DNA of 64,000 bases from Hepsetus odoe (taxonomy: Eukaryota > Chordata > Actinopteri > Characiformes > Hepsetidae): positions 8,950,481 through 9,014,480 of the forward strand of contig CM029372.1 in NCBI GenBank assembly GCA_017165825.1, written 5' to 3'. The stretch's first letter is position 1, and each line of letters starts with the position of its first letter. Positions 12,176 through 23,439 of the stretch are shown here, piece after piece. Below the pieces are notes generated by a model, which made no database searches, was not told where the DNA came from, and was given only the letters and a program-made list of their open reading frames with translations. Made by a program: the position numbers and the translations under genes.

Positions 12176-13564
12176 TACAAAAGGTAGGGACACTGTGTAA
12201 AATATAAATCAAAACAGAATACAATCATTTGCGACTCTTGTTAACCCATGTTTTATTCACAGTGCAGCATAGAAAACATAAAACATTTTAACTGAGAAAA
12301 TTACTATTTTAAGGAAAGCTTTAGGTCATTCTGAATTTAATGGCAGCAACATGTCTGGGAACTTCTGGAGACCAGTTGCTGGACTTTTGGAAGAGGTTGG
12401 AAGAGAATGTTGTCCCATTCTTGTCTGATATAGGATTCTAGGTGCTCAGCAGTCCTGGGTCTTATTTGTTGTATTTTATATTCCATGATGCACCAAATGT
12501 TTTCAACAGGTGAAAGGTCAGGACTGTTGGCAGGCCAACTCAGCACAGGGCCCTGCTATTACAAAACCATGCTGTTGAAACAGATGTGTTTAAGCACTTC
12601 CTGGCTGAAACATGGAAGACCTTAACTTCCATATTTCCATAGACATTGTCTAGATGTCCTAAAACATTTAGACTAAATACATCTAGAATAAATGCACTAA
12701 ATACCCCATACGATCAGAGATGCTTATAAACCGATGCTGACAATAAGTCATGGTCATGGATGGTCGATCTCCTCTTTAGTCCAAAAAGAATTTCAGATTT
12801 AAATGCATCAGACTATGGAACAGTTTTCCACTTAGCCACAGTCCATTTTAAATGGCCCTTGGCCCAAAGAATATGGTGGCATTTCTGGATCATATTCACA
12901 AGTGGCTTCTTCTTTACATGAAAGAGCTTTAACCTGCACATGTGGATGGCATGGTGGACAGTGTTCGCAAAAAATGCTGGAAGAGTTCCTTAGCACGTGT
13001 TTTCCATGACAAAAGCTTGCCTGTATTTTAAGGCAGTGATGCCTGAAGCTCATGGATATCATATTATGGTTTTCAGCTTTGTCCCTTACATACAGATATC
13101 TCCAGACCAATGAATCGATTGATGACATTATGTATTGTAAATGATAAGATATTTAAATTCTTTGCGATTTTATGTCAAGGAATATTATTCTGAAATTGTT
13201 CCACAATTTTTAGATTGTAGTTTTTTGCAGATTGGTGAACCTCTGAGAGACTCTGCCTCACTAATGCTCTCATGTTGCTGAGCTGTTGCCAAATAACATA
13301 ATTAGATGCAAAATGTTCCTCCAGCTGTTTCTTTTTAGGATCACTTACTTTTCCAGTATTTTTGAGCATGTTGTTGCCATCAAAATCAAAATGACCTAAT
13401 ATTTTTCATGATGTAGTAAAATGTCTCAGTTTAAAGATTTTACATTTTCTATGTTCTAGTGTGAGAAAAAACATATAAGTTTACAAGACTTGCAAATTTA
13501 TGCATTCTGTCTTTATTAGCATTTTACAAAGCATCCCAAGTTTTTTTAAGAATTGGAGTTGTAT
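12176..13564 (-). mobile_element. Tc1-like DNA transposon, decayed, with terminal inverted repeats
   Basis: The right end on the minus strand begins TACAACTCCAATTCTTAAAA and continues to ACAGAATGCATAAATTTGC. The left end (12176 on) reads TACAAAAGGTAGGGACACTG to ACAGAATACAATCATTTGC in the same orientation, so the two ends form inverted repeats of about 75 bases. Minus-strand coding remnants include WPANSPDLSPVENIW with RPRTAEHLESYIRQEWDNI, the last part of the Tc1/mariner DDE transposase domain with its glutamate, and upstream pieces around 12780-13130. Frames are broken by indels, and the middle of the transposase gene is not recognisable. It is a non-autonomous relic. The host TA target appears at the right border (TTGTATAA). 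Confidence 0.8.
12337..12546 (-). pseudogene. Tc1-like transposase, C-terminal fragment (69 codons)
   Basis: The open frame reads LSWPANSPDLSPVENIWCIM, then KIQQIRPRTAEHLESYIRQE, then WDNI and a leucine-rich QQLV end. The PDLSPVENIW block is the hallmark around the third acidic residue (E) of the DDE catalytic triad in Tc1/mariner transposases. The preceding D-containing blocks are lost or shifted out of frame. It is therefore a dead fragment within the element at 12176-13564. Confidence 0.8.
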
Positions 13565-14481
13565 AATTTTACTAACATTTACAACTCCAATGTCTCTGTA
13601 CAGCGCAGCATTCGGCCTTAATTTAATCAATCATGTCTATGTTGCCAGAGCAAAGTGCTGTTAAATTCTCTGGAAGGTACTGAATATTGGTAAATTAAAA
13701 AATAACCTCTTCATTGGCATCAAGCAAAACATATTCCCGAAAAGAGAGTTCACCAAAAATACACGATATTAACACAGATACACTGCCCAAAATAAAAGTT
13801 AGGTCAGTGACTCCATTGCTACAATCAAGTGAAATAAAGAACCTGCCATTGTAATCTGACATTTCATTGTGCTGTTTAATCTTTTTGAAGCTTTGGACGC
13901 TATCTCAGTGACCTTTAGTGGAGTGAGTGTGTTAGCCACATATCACAAAAGCTTGAGATTTAATCTCCTAATCATTTACATTAGCGTCTAAATTTGAACC
14001 ATGTGTGCTTTGTTCTCCACCAGTGGATGGGTCTACGAGGTGCATTCTTGATTCGGTCAAGGAGAGCCACAGTCCACATGCAATCTGATTCAACATGCTT
14101 TAATACAACAGAGCACTTTAGAACAATTCCTGGAACAGTTACTGCCCTTTTTGTAGTAGTTTTATAATGCAAATAATATAATTGGCTGGGGAGAACATAT
14201 AAAGCCTTTGTGCCAGCATCACCTCAGGTTGCAGTTTTCCATCTACACATGACAGAAAATCTGTAAGCTATAAAGCTATGCTTATATGCTCCAAATAGCT
14301 TGACAAAACCAAAACTTAAGCTCTCTGCTGTCCAAACATGACATGGAAACATGAGTGTGCATCAGTGCTTTCAGTGCAGTGACTGCAGCATACCGGAACC
14401 TGGGGTTTACCACTGGCTTGACCTTACAACAGCCCTGAATGCACATGTACGTCTACAAGTGCAGAGTTTTCTCTTTACATT

Positions 14482-14483
14482 CA

Positions 14484-14530
<47 letters not shown>

Positions 14531-14546
14531 ACACACACACACACAT
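14482..14546. repeat. (TC)n followed by (AC)n compound microsatellite
   Basis: About 22 TC units (14483-14528) are followed by CACACACACACACACATAC. Confidence 0.95.
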
Positions 14547-14849
14547 ACTCACAGATATCAGTAGGGTTGTTATGATTGTAAAGGGGAAGGATGGGATTTG
14601 GCTATGGCAACAAGCCGAAGCTGTGCGCCCTCAAGCCACCCACATACACCACACCCGAAATGGTGTAAAATCTGACCACCCAAGCACACACACCTCAGAT
14701 GGACTCTGGACCAGACCGGTGGCTTGAGGGGGCACTGGGAAGATAAGTGCCTTATTCTAGCCAAGCCTAGAAATGTCAACGATCATAGATACTATTTATA
14801 TTTCAAGTGGTATATTCAAAAAGACTGCATCTGTTTATATCCGTATATA

Positions 14850-15345
14850 TACAGTACTGTGCAAAAGCTTTAGGCAGGTGTGAAAAAATGCTGTAAACAA
14901 AGAATGCTTTCAGAAATGGAAGTGTTAATCATTTATTTTCATCAATCAACAAAATGCAGTGAATGAACAAAAGAGAAATCTAAATCAAATCAATATTTGG
15001 TGTGACCACCCTTTGCCTTCAAAACAGCATCAATTCTTCTAGGTACACTTGCACACAGTTTCTGAAGGAACTCGGCTGGTAGGTTGTTCCAAACATGACT
15101 GTGTTTCAGCCTCCGTGTGACATTGATGATCATCAGCACCTGTTTGGTAAAACTGGTTGATCATACACCGACTATAATCCTACAAAATCCCTAACTTTGT
15201 GCAAGTGTACCTAGAAGAACTGATGCTGGTTTGAAGGCAAAAGGTAGTAACACCAAATATTGATTTGATTTAGAATTTTCTTTTGTTCGAATAAACAATC
15301 ATTATTTATATTTCTGAAAGCATTCTTTGTTTACTTGTTTACTGC
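14850..15345. mobile_element. Fold-back MITE (Tc1-like ends), right terminus lost
   Basis: The left arm (about 14893-15060) and the reverse complement of the right arm (about 15189-15334) match closely: both run GTAAACAAAGAATGCTTTCA, then CTAAATCAAATCAATATTTGG, TTGCCTTCAAA and TTCTTCTAGGTACACTTGCAC. The centre (15061-15188) is unpaired. The left tip is TACAGTACTGTGCAAAAGCT, which resembles Tc1-type ends. The matching right tip is missing: a SINE fragment follows directly. There is no coding capacity. Confidence 0.82.
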
Positions 15346-15440
15346 CTACTTGCCTATGGACCTACAGCTCAAGAGGTCCCAGGTCCCACCTCTAGCACTA
15401 CCACCACTGGGTCCCTGAGCAAGACTCTTAACCCTGAGTG
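15346..15440 (+). repeat. SINE fragment (body only) at the end of a fold-back MITE
   Basis: It begins inside the tRNA-like head (ACTTGCCTATGGACCTA), keeps the body CACTGGGTCCCTGAGCAAGAC, and stops after AACCCTGAGTG. Box A and the LINE-type tail are both missing. It directly abuts the right arm of the MITE at 14850-15345 and takes the place of that element's right terminus. Confidence 0.72.
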
Positions 15441-18400
15441 TAAATAATTCATTTGTTTATTAAATTATAGAATTATATGCTCTCCAGATGATTAAATTTG
15501 TGCATATCTTAATGTTGGACGGAATAGATTTCTAAGGCTTTTCTCACAGAAAACAAAAGGTAAAATGGGGTTTTTACATGGAAAACAGATAAAGCTTCAC
15601 TCCTCCTCCAAATTTTCCATTTGAGAGACTACTTCAATTTAAGTTCTTGGTAATTTTCTGAGTCACAAAAAGCAAAAATCCTTATCTTTCAATGTGTCCA
15701 TGTGTGCGTGTGTGGATGAGGGGTGTGTGTGTGTGTATTGGGGGTTGAGTGGGGGTGTGGACATGTCCTTATCTTTTTTGAGACTTTCCAAAAAATTCCA
15801 AATTCAAAATTATTCCCACTGGTTCGCAGAGACATCATTCAAAATGTATATCGTTTGTAACATCACATTTTGCTTTTTTAACAAGTTTGCTGTTGCACTG
15901 TAGGTTTAAAAATGCACTTTTTCTGTGAAACAAAAACAGCAAAAAGTCTGTTTTGAATCCATTGTCACAAAAACCAACACATTTACATATCTCTGCTAAT
16001 TCATGCCAAAGCTTTATAGAGTGTTTAGGCCTAGATTGCTTTTTCAATCCAGACTGAGGTTATTTAAATGTATTGTATTAATAGTGCATTATTTACTTCT
16101 TAATAATAATAAGTGACCAGGTAATGATCAGAAAAAAAAGAAATAAGAAAATTTAAGACATGGGAGATTAAGGACGACATGCTTTGAGCACCAGGAAAAA
16201 ACTATTGCACATTAGCGCCATAGACATTCAGTTAAAGAATTGTCAGTCAGTACTACTCTATGTTAGTAAATCATATTATTGTCTGATATTCAATTATTTT
16301 TAGATTAGCACAGGTGCTGGACATAGCTTTGACTGGATGACTGGTCTGACCCAGTGTGCTCCTCTTGTTGATAGAGTTGTCATTTCAAGTGGATCACTCC
16401 AAAGCAACACTGTCCGGGTCAGGGACCAGTCTAAATACCCCAGACTAATCCCACTCTCTTTGTGTAGACTGGTGAGTAAGTGTGAACGGAACTGTTGTGT
16501 TTGTGTCAGTGCTGGGAAACGCCCTTCAGCCTTAATCAGCAAACGCATGTGAAGCCAGCTGAAGTTGACAACCTTCCATTGCCACCTCCAAACTGAAACA
16601 CAGACCACTACTGCAAGTGTACTAACAAAATTAAACTACATGCATCAGAGAAGTCAGTGTGTTATATTTGAATGAGCGATTTGGAACTAACAGCTGCTGT
16701 TCAACTACCCTTAAGTCTGTGACAAAGTAACTATGATTTAGGCCTTAACTCATTAATCTTGAGGCAAAATAAGACTTCTATCTTATCACCGATACTTTAC
16801 ACTTTTACTCCTTTAACAGAATGACTTTTCACTGTTGTTGTGTTATTTTGTTACTCAATGTACATTTCTTTTTAACCATATGTCACAAATTTTCAGTCAT
16901 TTTCAGAAAATGTTCATATTGTTGCTCATGAAATAAATAACAAGTAATAAAAATCAGAAATCTCACACAAACATAAATGCAATTATTATGCATTTATTAA
17001 TTTGTTTTTACTGCAGCACACACAACACTAAAGACAGCATCATGATATTTCTCTATAGTTGATCTATTCTTCTAGGCCTGACCTAGACATCAATTTAGTC
17101 CAGCGGTGGAGTTCTCTAAATGTATTATCAGATACATTCGGTAAGTTAACATTAAAGTAGTGGCCACAAGACCATGGTGTTTCTTTATACACAGTGCCAC
17201 AGGTATAGTGCAAGAGGAAACAAACTGCTGACCCCAAGAGATCAGCTGCACCTTAAAGTCTCTTAATGTCTTAGAAACAGCACCTCATACTACAATTTAA
17301 TTTTATGCTTTACATAGCAGAAGTTGGCTGTTAAGTTGCAAATGCATTAACTTCAGCATGTTTTCAACTGCTTGTGCACTGTGTTGCATACATTTGGGGC
17401 ACACCAGTACAAAGGATAGGGCAAAACTCAAGCTGTACTCTGGTCAAGGTGGATGATCTATCACCTAGGTTAAAAAAGGCAACTAAAAATAAATTCTTTC
17501 CTGTGTTTGGTAAGTGAACAGTCCAGGAGCTGTTCAATTATAGATGCATATGGCTAGTCAAGGGCACACAATCACATCAAATTCAGAAACATCTGCACCC
17601 CTCCCCCTTTTCGTATACATGCAACTCAATCCTGGCCTTGAAAAATCCCTCTCCGTAACCTTACCCCCCTGAGCCTAGCGGTACAAGGCAACCACCAGCG
17701 TGTTTAATGGAGGCCTGCAAACATACGACTGGTGGGGGGATGAACAGAGATCTCTCTATACAGCCAATGGCCATATGGGGACCAGGGCTGGAGGTGGTAA
17801 TTGATGGTATCTGTCTATGGCTCTGCGACCCGGCTAACAGACACGCAGAAACGTTGCAATGGAGGTTAGAAGGAAGAAGGGGGAAAAAGCTAGTGTTACA
17901 TCCCTCCTACCCCATTCATTCATTCATTCATGTTGGGGGCCCATGATCACAAAGAGTTAACCCCGTTCTCCCCCCACCTCCTCTCAAGCCAACAATAGGG
18001 TCTCTACTAAAGGATAAAGCACTTAGCTTAGCTCAGCTCAGAAGAAATAAGTCTTGGTCACACAGCTACTGTATGTTCAGAGTCAGAGAGCCAGTAGCAC
18101 ACAGACATAGAATGCTCTACACCCTTTTAACCCTTTACAACAAGAAGAACAGGCTGAGCTGCTGCTGACCAGATGGTGGATGAATACAATGAACATTAGA
18201 AGTGCCACACTGATGTGATGGCGACATACTGGCAGCGAAGAGTGGCAGCCCATGGGGTGAAGACAGCTATAATGCTATATCATTGGCCATCAACAGCTTA
18301 TACACCTGGCCTTCCACAGCTCTAATATTGAGCTCAACCAAACGCCTCCATTAAACTGTGCGCTGATGGTTTTTTTGATCTGCTTTCCAGATGTTATACT

Positions 18401-19539
18401 TAAAAATGGATATTTCAAAGTTAACAGTACTAAATAAATAGCAACACTATTAGGGGTGTGCAATATGGCACTTTTTTACAATATTTATAATACTGATTTT
18501 TACAAACCTTCAAGACATTGTGACAATAAATCAAATGCATTATATTTACATTCTAATTATATTCTTTTTTAAAATGAAATATGCAGATGCTTTTGTAAGA
18601 GTGACATATGTCAGACTTTCAGTCACTTGCTGTAGGTTGCACACAGAAATATATTATTTTTAGTATAGAAAGTATACATCTCCAGTTGTTTAGTTCAAGC
18701 AGTTTTGATCTAAATAAGCATATATGTAGTAATACAGTTTGAGCGTATTAAATTCTGATTTTTTTTTTGTTGTTTGTTTTGCAAAGAAATCTTCTGAGGT
18801 AGAATAATTTTCTCATTTTGTGCTTCTTTAGTGTTTTTATGCTGTACTGAACTTTGCTAATAATAAAATAAAACCCCAAATTGGTCAGAAATCCACTGTT
18901 ACAGCAAACATCAGCAGCCCCCATAAAATAATACGTAGACAGGCTCAGCAAATTGCCCACCAGTGAGTGCTACCCTCATCTGCAGAGCTCTTTTGTCCAG
19001 GTTGTTTGAGTTGGTGCGCCCTGCTCGTCTCTGTTTGCATGACCAGACCGAGAGGTGCTGAGGAGCCTCTCCATTTGTTTAACTCTCATCCATTCAGCTT
19101 CCACAAACACAGACCATTAAACCGAGCTGGCACAGCAGGACAGCACTGAAATGAGCAGGAAACTCAGGACATGATATCTAAGATTTCTCTAACAAGTCTT
19201 CAGTAAGAAATTAGCTATAATGAACTTCCTTTCCCTCGTGACAGTCATGTAGATAAGCTGCAAGAACATTAAGTTACAGATGTATGGTGGAGGATCCTAT
19301 GCAGACATATATTTTTTAACAGGCTTACTTTAAGTTTAAACTCTGATCAGATAAAATGCAAACAGACATAAAAAATAGGGATGTGAAACTATATAAATGC
19401 ATAGTGACGTGCTGATCTGAAGGTGGCTATTCAACGGCACCAATTCTGAAAAATTACTTGTGGCTAAAAATAACCAATTCAGTCACAATATTAAAATCCC
19501 TGATAAGAAAGGTTAACATTTGTAGCGGACTAGTATACC
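15441..19539. other. Non-coding stretch, nothing recognised
   Basis: No repeat family or exon is recognised. The stretch at about 17580-17950 is GC-richer, free of simple repeats and contains TAATTGATGG, so it is a place to test for non-coding conservation. That is a guess only. Confidence 0.5.
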
Positions 19540-19728
19540 TACAGTATTCCCCAATTGGAATGCCTTCCTTCAGCAGGATAATATACCCAGCCATGCTGCA
19601 AAAATGGTTCAGGAATGGTTTGAGAAACATGATTCAAAAGATTGAAACAGTACAAGGCACTGATTTGGCCCCTTAATTGCTCAGACTAAATGCCCCAGGT
19701 TTTGTTCAAATGAACCCCATCAATGAAA
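19540..19728 (+). mobile_element. Tc1-like transposon remnant (DDE region)
   Basis: CTTCAGCAGGATAATATACC and CAAAAATGGTTCAGGAATGG encode, in the right frame, the QQDN-type block and QEWFEKH of a Tc1-like transposase around the second catalytic aspartate. The following 108 bases (19621-19728, from TGAGAAACATGATTCAAAAG to CCCCATCAATGAAAA) recur almost unchanged at 24614-24720. This and the remnants at 22846 and 60140 appear to belong to one family. Confidence 0.7.
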
Positions 19729-21559
19729 AAAAAAAAAACACCATAAAACAAATAGCCATTAGAGTTGATTAGAGATATTACAGTTGACACTTCAGTCTCA
19801 TTTGTCTATATGATTTTCAAAATGACTGGATCATATCTTAGAGTCATATTTAAATAATTCTGTGATTAACAGCCCTGTAAACACCCTGCTACTGACGGGA
19901 AGAGAGCAAGAGACACCAGTCCTGAGGTCTCTAAAGGAAACAACCTATAAACAATCTCAACCGGTCAGTGCTCCAAAAATAAAACTGAGTTAAATATCAT
20001 CAGTAATTAGACTGCTTCTAGTTTGCAATGTTTTCCATTTTACACCAAGCTGTTAAAAAGCTATCTGTGAGACCATAATTGGTGTTTTAATTGCTGCAGT
20101 ACTTCTTCACACCAGCACTCAGTATTTGTAGTCGCCATCCGAACTAACGCCGTTAAATTAGCAGATGAATGCAAGTGCTGAGCTTGTGCTCCACACCTTC
20201 AATAGAAAGCTGAATATGATGCCCCAGGCAGCTCTCTCCCTCTCTGGGGTCATGCAGAGGACTAGAGAGAGAGAGAGAGAGTGAACTTCTGACTCTCAGC
20301 CTGAATGACACACACCATTGTGGAGAGATATTCAACACGTGGAAGAAAAGAAAGGGGGAGGACTACAACGTGTAATTTCTCTCTGCATATATGAAGTTCA
20401 AAACCCAAGTCTCTTACACATACATTCTTACCTAGGCCTATTCCTCAAGTTGCATCATGCTGACAAATGCAAATTGCATTGTGTTTAACCAAGGTCAGCA
20501 ACCGAAGGAAGAAGAAAAAAGCAACAAAAGAGACGTCAAAGAAAAATCTAAATTTCTGTTACAAATGAGGAGTGTATTGTGTCTAAACACATCTGCTGCA
20601 CCCCAGTTGGCCGGAGTGAAATGGTTAAATGTTTAGAATATAGAGCTGAAATAGATTCCTGCATACATTTCTCATCTTGTGTAATTCTCCCCCCAAAAAA
20701 GTGCAAGAGAATACTCCAGGCGTCCAAGAGCCCTGTTCTGGCAAGAGACCCAGAAAAGGTCTGGATTTGATCCAAAGCTAATATTTCTCAATGTGGGCTT
20801 GCCACAAACCTTCACCATTATCACCCAGCTTTGTTTCGATAAAAGCCTTCTGTTACTCTCTAATACAGGTACTTTACTCTGCATGTTTTTTCATCTGTAA
20901 GTAAGCCCAGCAGAGCTAAATATGCATGCACACTGAACACTTTAATCAAGAAAGCCTGCACTTTAGGACAGCTGTTGCAAATTCATGAATGGAAATGTCA
21001 AAAGATTGATCAATATTTCACATGGAATGGCTCACAGCTAAAACAACAGCCAAACACTCCTTTTGAGCGGCTGCTGTTAAAACTGCTCCAGATGAATGTG
21101 ATGACTGTCTGAAGCCAAGCGCGATCAAAAGAAACAGAAACTGACATTGGGCTTAAGATTCCTCAGGAGTCCAGGAATTTTTTTGTTTGACTCAAGAATG
21201 AACATAAACTGCTCTCTTAAATATAAAAGATTCTGCTGTTTATGAGTCTTGGCTTATAAACACAGCTCTAGGAAAAGCCTTTTATCGATAAAGCAGCTTC
21301 ATATTATGGTTCTTTATACTTTCAAAAAGGATATTTTTTTCTTCATTCGCACCCCATTTGTGAAAAAAGGTTAATTTTTCAGGGAACAAAAAAACATTCT
21401 TCTATAAATTAAACTAGGAAGACATTTTATTTTTGAGCATCTACATTCGGTGAAGTATATCCACAAATTCCACTGAGATGAAAAAGACTCCATGAGGCCT
21501 AATTTGTTTGTAGATCTCCTTAGCTGTAAAGGATGATAAAAAGCGATGGAGAAAAAAGA

Positions 21560-21575
21560 GGGGGGGGGGGGGGGG
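21560..21575. repeat. Poly-G run of 16
   Basis: An uninterrupted G16 sits between AAAAAAGA and TAAGCTC. Four G-triplets fit in it, so a G-quadruplex is possible in principle. Confidence 0.9.
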
Positions 21576-21642
21576 TAAGCTCAAACTTATAGTGTCAGCA
21601 AACATAGATCAAACACCGTCTCATCAAAAAGGGATTGAAGGC

Positions 21643-21675
<33 letters not shown>
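21643..21675. repeat. (GT)n microsatellite
   Basis: A perfect GT run of about 16 units lies 67 bases after the poly-G run. Confidence 0.96.
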
Positions 21676-21678
<3 letters not shown>

Positions 21679-22019
21679 GAGCAGCAGGTGTGAATGCCTT
21701 TTCTGCTTTGAGGTAGTGAAGCTCTGAGATGAGTAACGGTGCTCGTACTGAATGTGTCCTTTAGGGCAGAGACCAGCTGTGCTATGTGACTGACATGCCA
21801 GTTATACACACACAGCCATACAACCGTCACAACCTTCATGCTCCACTGAACCACCAGCTACTTATTATTGCCTGTCTCATGGAGAGGGAGAGAGAGAGAC
21901 AAAGTGTGTTTGTGTGTGTGTGTGGACAGAGATATTCCATCATTTTCCTACAAACCCTGAGCTCGACCAGTGATTGCTAGATGAAATTTCGTACAGTTGC
22001 CAATTAGTAGTACAAAATA

Positions 22020-22840
22020 AAGTAGCATTTGCAGAAGTGGCAGTGCAAGTTGTAGTAATAGTATTAGTTCGAAACAGTATTAGAAATAGTATTAGCAGAA
22101 GTAATAGTAGCAGTAGGATGAGAAGGAGCAGCAGTAGCAACTGCAGTTGTAGTTACAGTCTTAAGTACAATGGTAGTAATAGCTGTAGTAGCAGTAGTAG
22201 TAATCATAGTAGTAGTAACAATACTATTACCAGTGGCAGCAGTAGCACCAGTAGTTGCAGTAGTAGTAATAACAGTAAAATCTGTATCAGTAGTTAACGT
22301 AGCAGCAGTAGTAGTAGCAGTACTAGCAAGAATAGTATTAGCAGTAGTAGAAGCAACAACAATATTAGCAGACATAGTTGCTTTAAATAGTATTAGTATT
22401 ACAAAGCACAGTAGTAGCAGCAATATTAGAATTAGCAGTAGCAGTAGAAGCAGAAGTAGTAGTAATATTAGAAGTTGTAGTAACAGCATTAGCAGTAGTA
22501 GCATTAGTTGTTAAGTAGCAGCTGTAATATCAGTTGTAGTAATTGCAGTAGAAGTAGCAGTACAGATGGTGGGAACTGTAGCAACAAGAGTAATAACAGA
22601 TGTAGTAGCAGCAGTATTAAGAGGACTACAGTAGTAGTAGATGTAGTAGCAGTAGAAGGAGCAGTAGTAACAGTAGTAGAGGTATCAAAAGTAGAAGTTA
22701 CAGTAGTAGTAGAAGTAGAACTAGTAGTAGTAAGAATAGTAGTTGTAATAACAGTATTAGTAGGCGTGCTAGCTGTTATAAGAGTACCAGTAACAGTAGT
22801 AGGAGTGGTAACAGTAACAGTATCTGTGGGAAGTACTAGA
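22020..22840. repeat. Long degenerate trinucleotide tract, (AGT)n mixed with (AGC)n and (AAC)n
   Basis: About 820 bases are made of AGT, AGC, AAT and AGA-type triplets with strict three-base periodicity. Runs such as TAGTAGTAGTAG alternate with GCAGTAGCAGTA. There are few perfect stretches longer than about 15 bases, so it is an old or mosaic array. Three-base periodicity keeps several frames open on both strands (107, 114, 120 and 146 codons) with low-complexity products (S/N/I-rich, V/A-rich, L-rich, T-rich). These are not credible genes. It directly abuts Tc1 remnant 22846-22990. Confidence 0.88.
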
Positions 22841-22845
22841 GATGC

Positions 22846-22990
22846 TAGTCTGGACCCACCTCTCAACTAACAGGGCTTAAAGGATCGTGTGATAATGTCT
22901 TGGTGCAGATACTACTGTACACTCTCACAAGTGTTGTGGAGCCCATACAATGAAAGGTCATTAAAAGGCTGTTGTGATGGTAGGACACTA
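22846..22990 (+). mobile_element. Tc1-like transposon remnant, 3' part
   Basis: GACCCACCTCTCAACTAACAG, then GGCTTAAAGGATC, TGTCTTGGTGCAGATACTAC, and TTGTGGAGCCCATACAATGA match the end of a common fish Tc1-like transposase gene. The segment between catalytic glutamate and C-terminus reads LQDLKDLLLTSWCQIP-like. The trinucleotide tract at 22020-22840 runs directly into it. Confidence 0.66.
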
Positions 22991-23096
22991 CATCAGGGGA
23001 TTTTCATGTTATGGTTGATGCAGGAAAAGTACAGTTTCTGAATAAGCAGCTTTAGGATGTAATTACCCTAATAAAGTTTTTTCATTAGAGAAGAGT

Positions 23097-23310
23097 TACA
23101 TTTACATTTATGGCATTTAGCAGACGTAAATGACTTATCCAGAGCGACTTCCATGTCCTAATTACAGGGACAGTCCCTCTGGAGCAACTCAGGGTTAAGG
23201 GTCTTGCTCAGGGACCCAGTGGTGGTAGTGCTGGAGATGGGATTCGAACCTTGGACCTCTTGAGCCATAGGTCCGTAGGCAAGTACCCTACCAGTAGACC
23301 ACCGCCACCC
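23097..23310 (-). repeat. tRNA-derived SINE with L2-like tail, full length
   Basis: This is the same family as the copy at 691-897, with an intact box B-like GGTTCGAATCC and the LINE-type tail. The tail carries a change: after GCAGACG it reads TAAATGACTTATCC, so the usual GATAAGAGCG hairpin stem is broken. It lies between the large trinucleotide tract plus Tc1 remnant and a deleted Tc1 element. Confidence 0.86.
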
Positions 23311-23439
23311 AGAGTTAGTTGTTAATGTTATAAAAGGTTACTTTGTTTTGCTTTACTTATTACTCATTCAGTGTAACTATTTAAAAATGTATGCAACACA
23401 ATAATCTACATTTATAAAAAATATTCCTTATGTCTTATG

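Noticed and set aside
20418..20460. Exon-like segment on the minus strand (acceptor TTTGTCAG, donor GTAAGAATG)
   Set aside because: All three frames across the segment meet stop codons, or it leaves no useful peptide.
22064..22866. Several 100-146 codon open frames on both strands in the trinucleotide tract
   Set aside because: They arise from three-base periodicity in a repeat. Products are low complexity in every frame, with no splice sites or initiation context.
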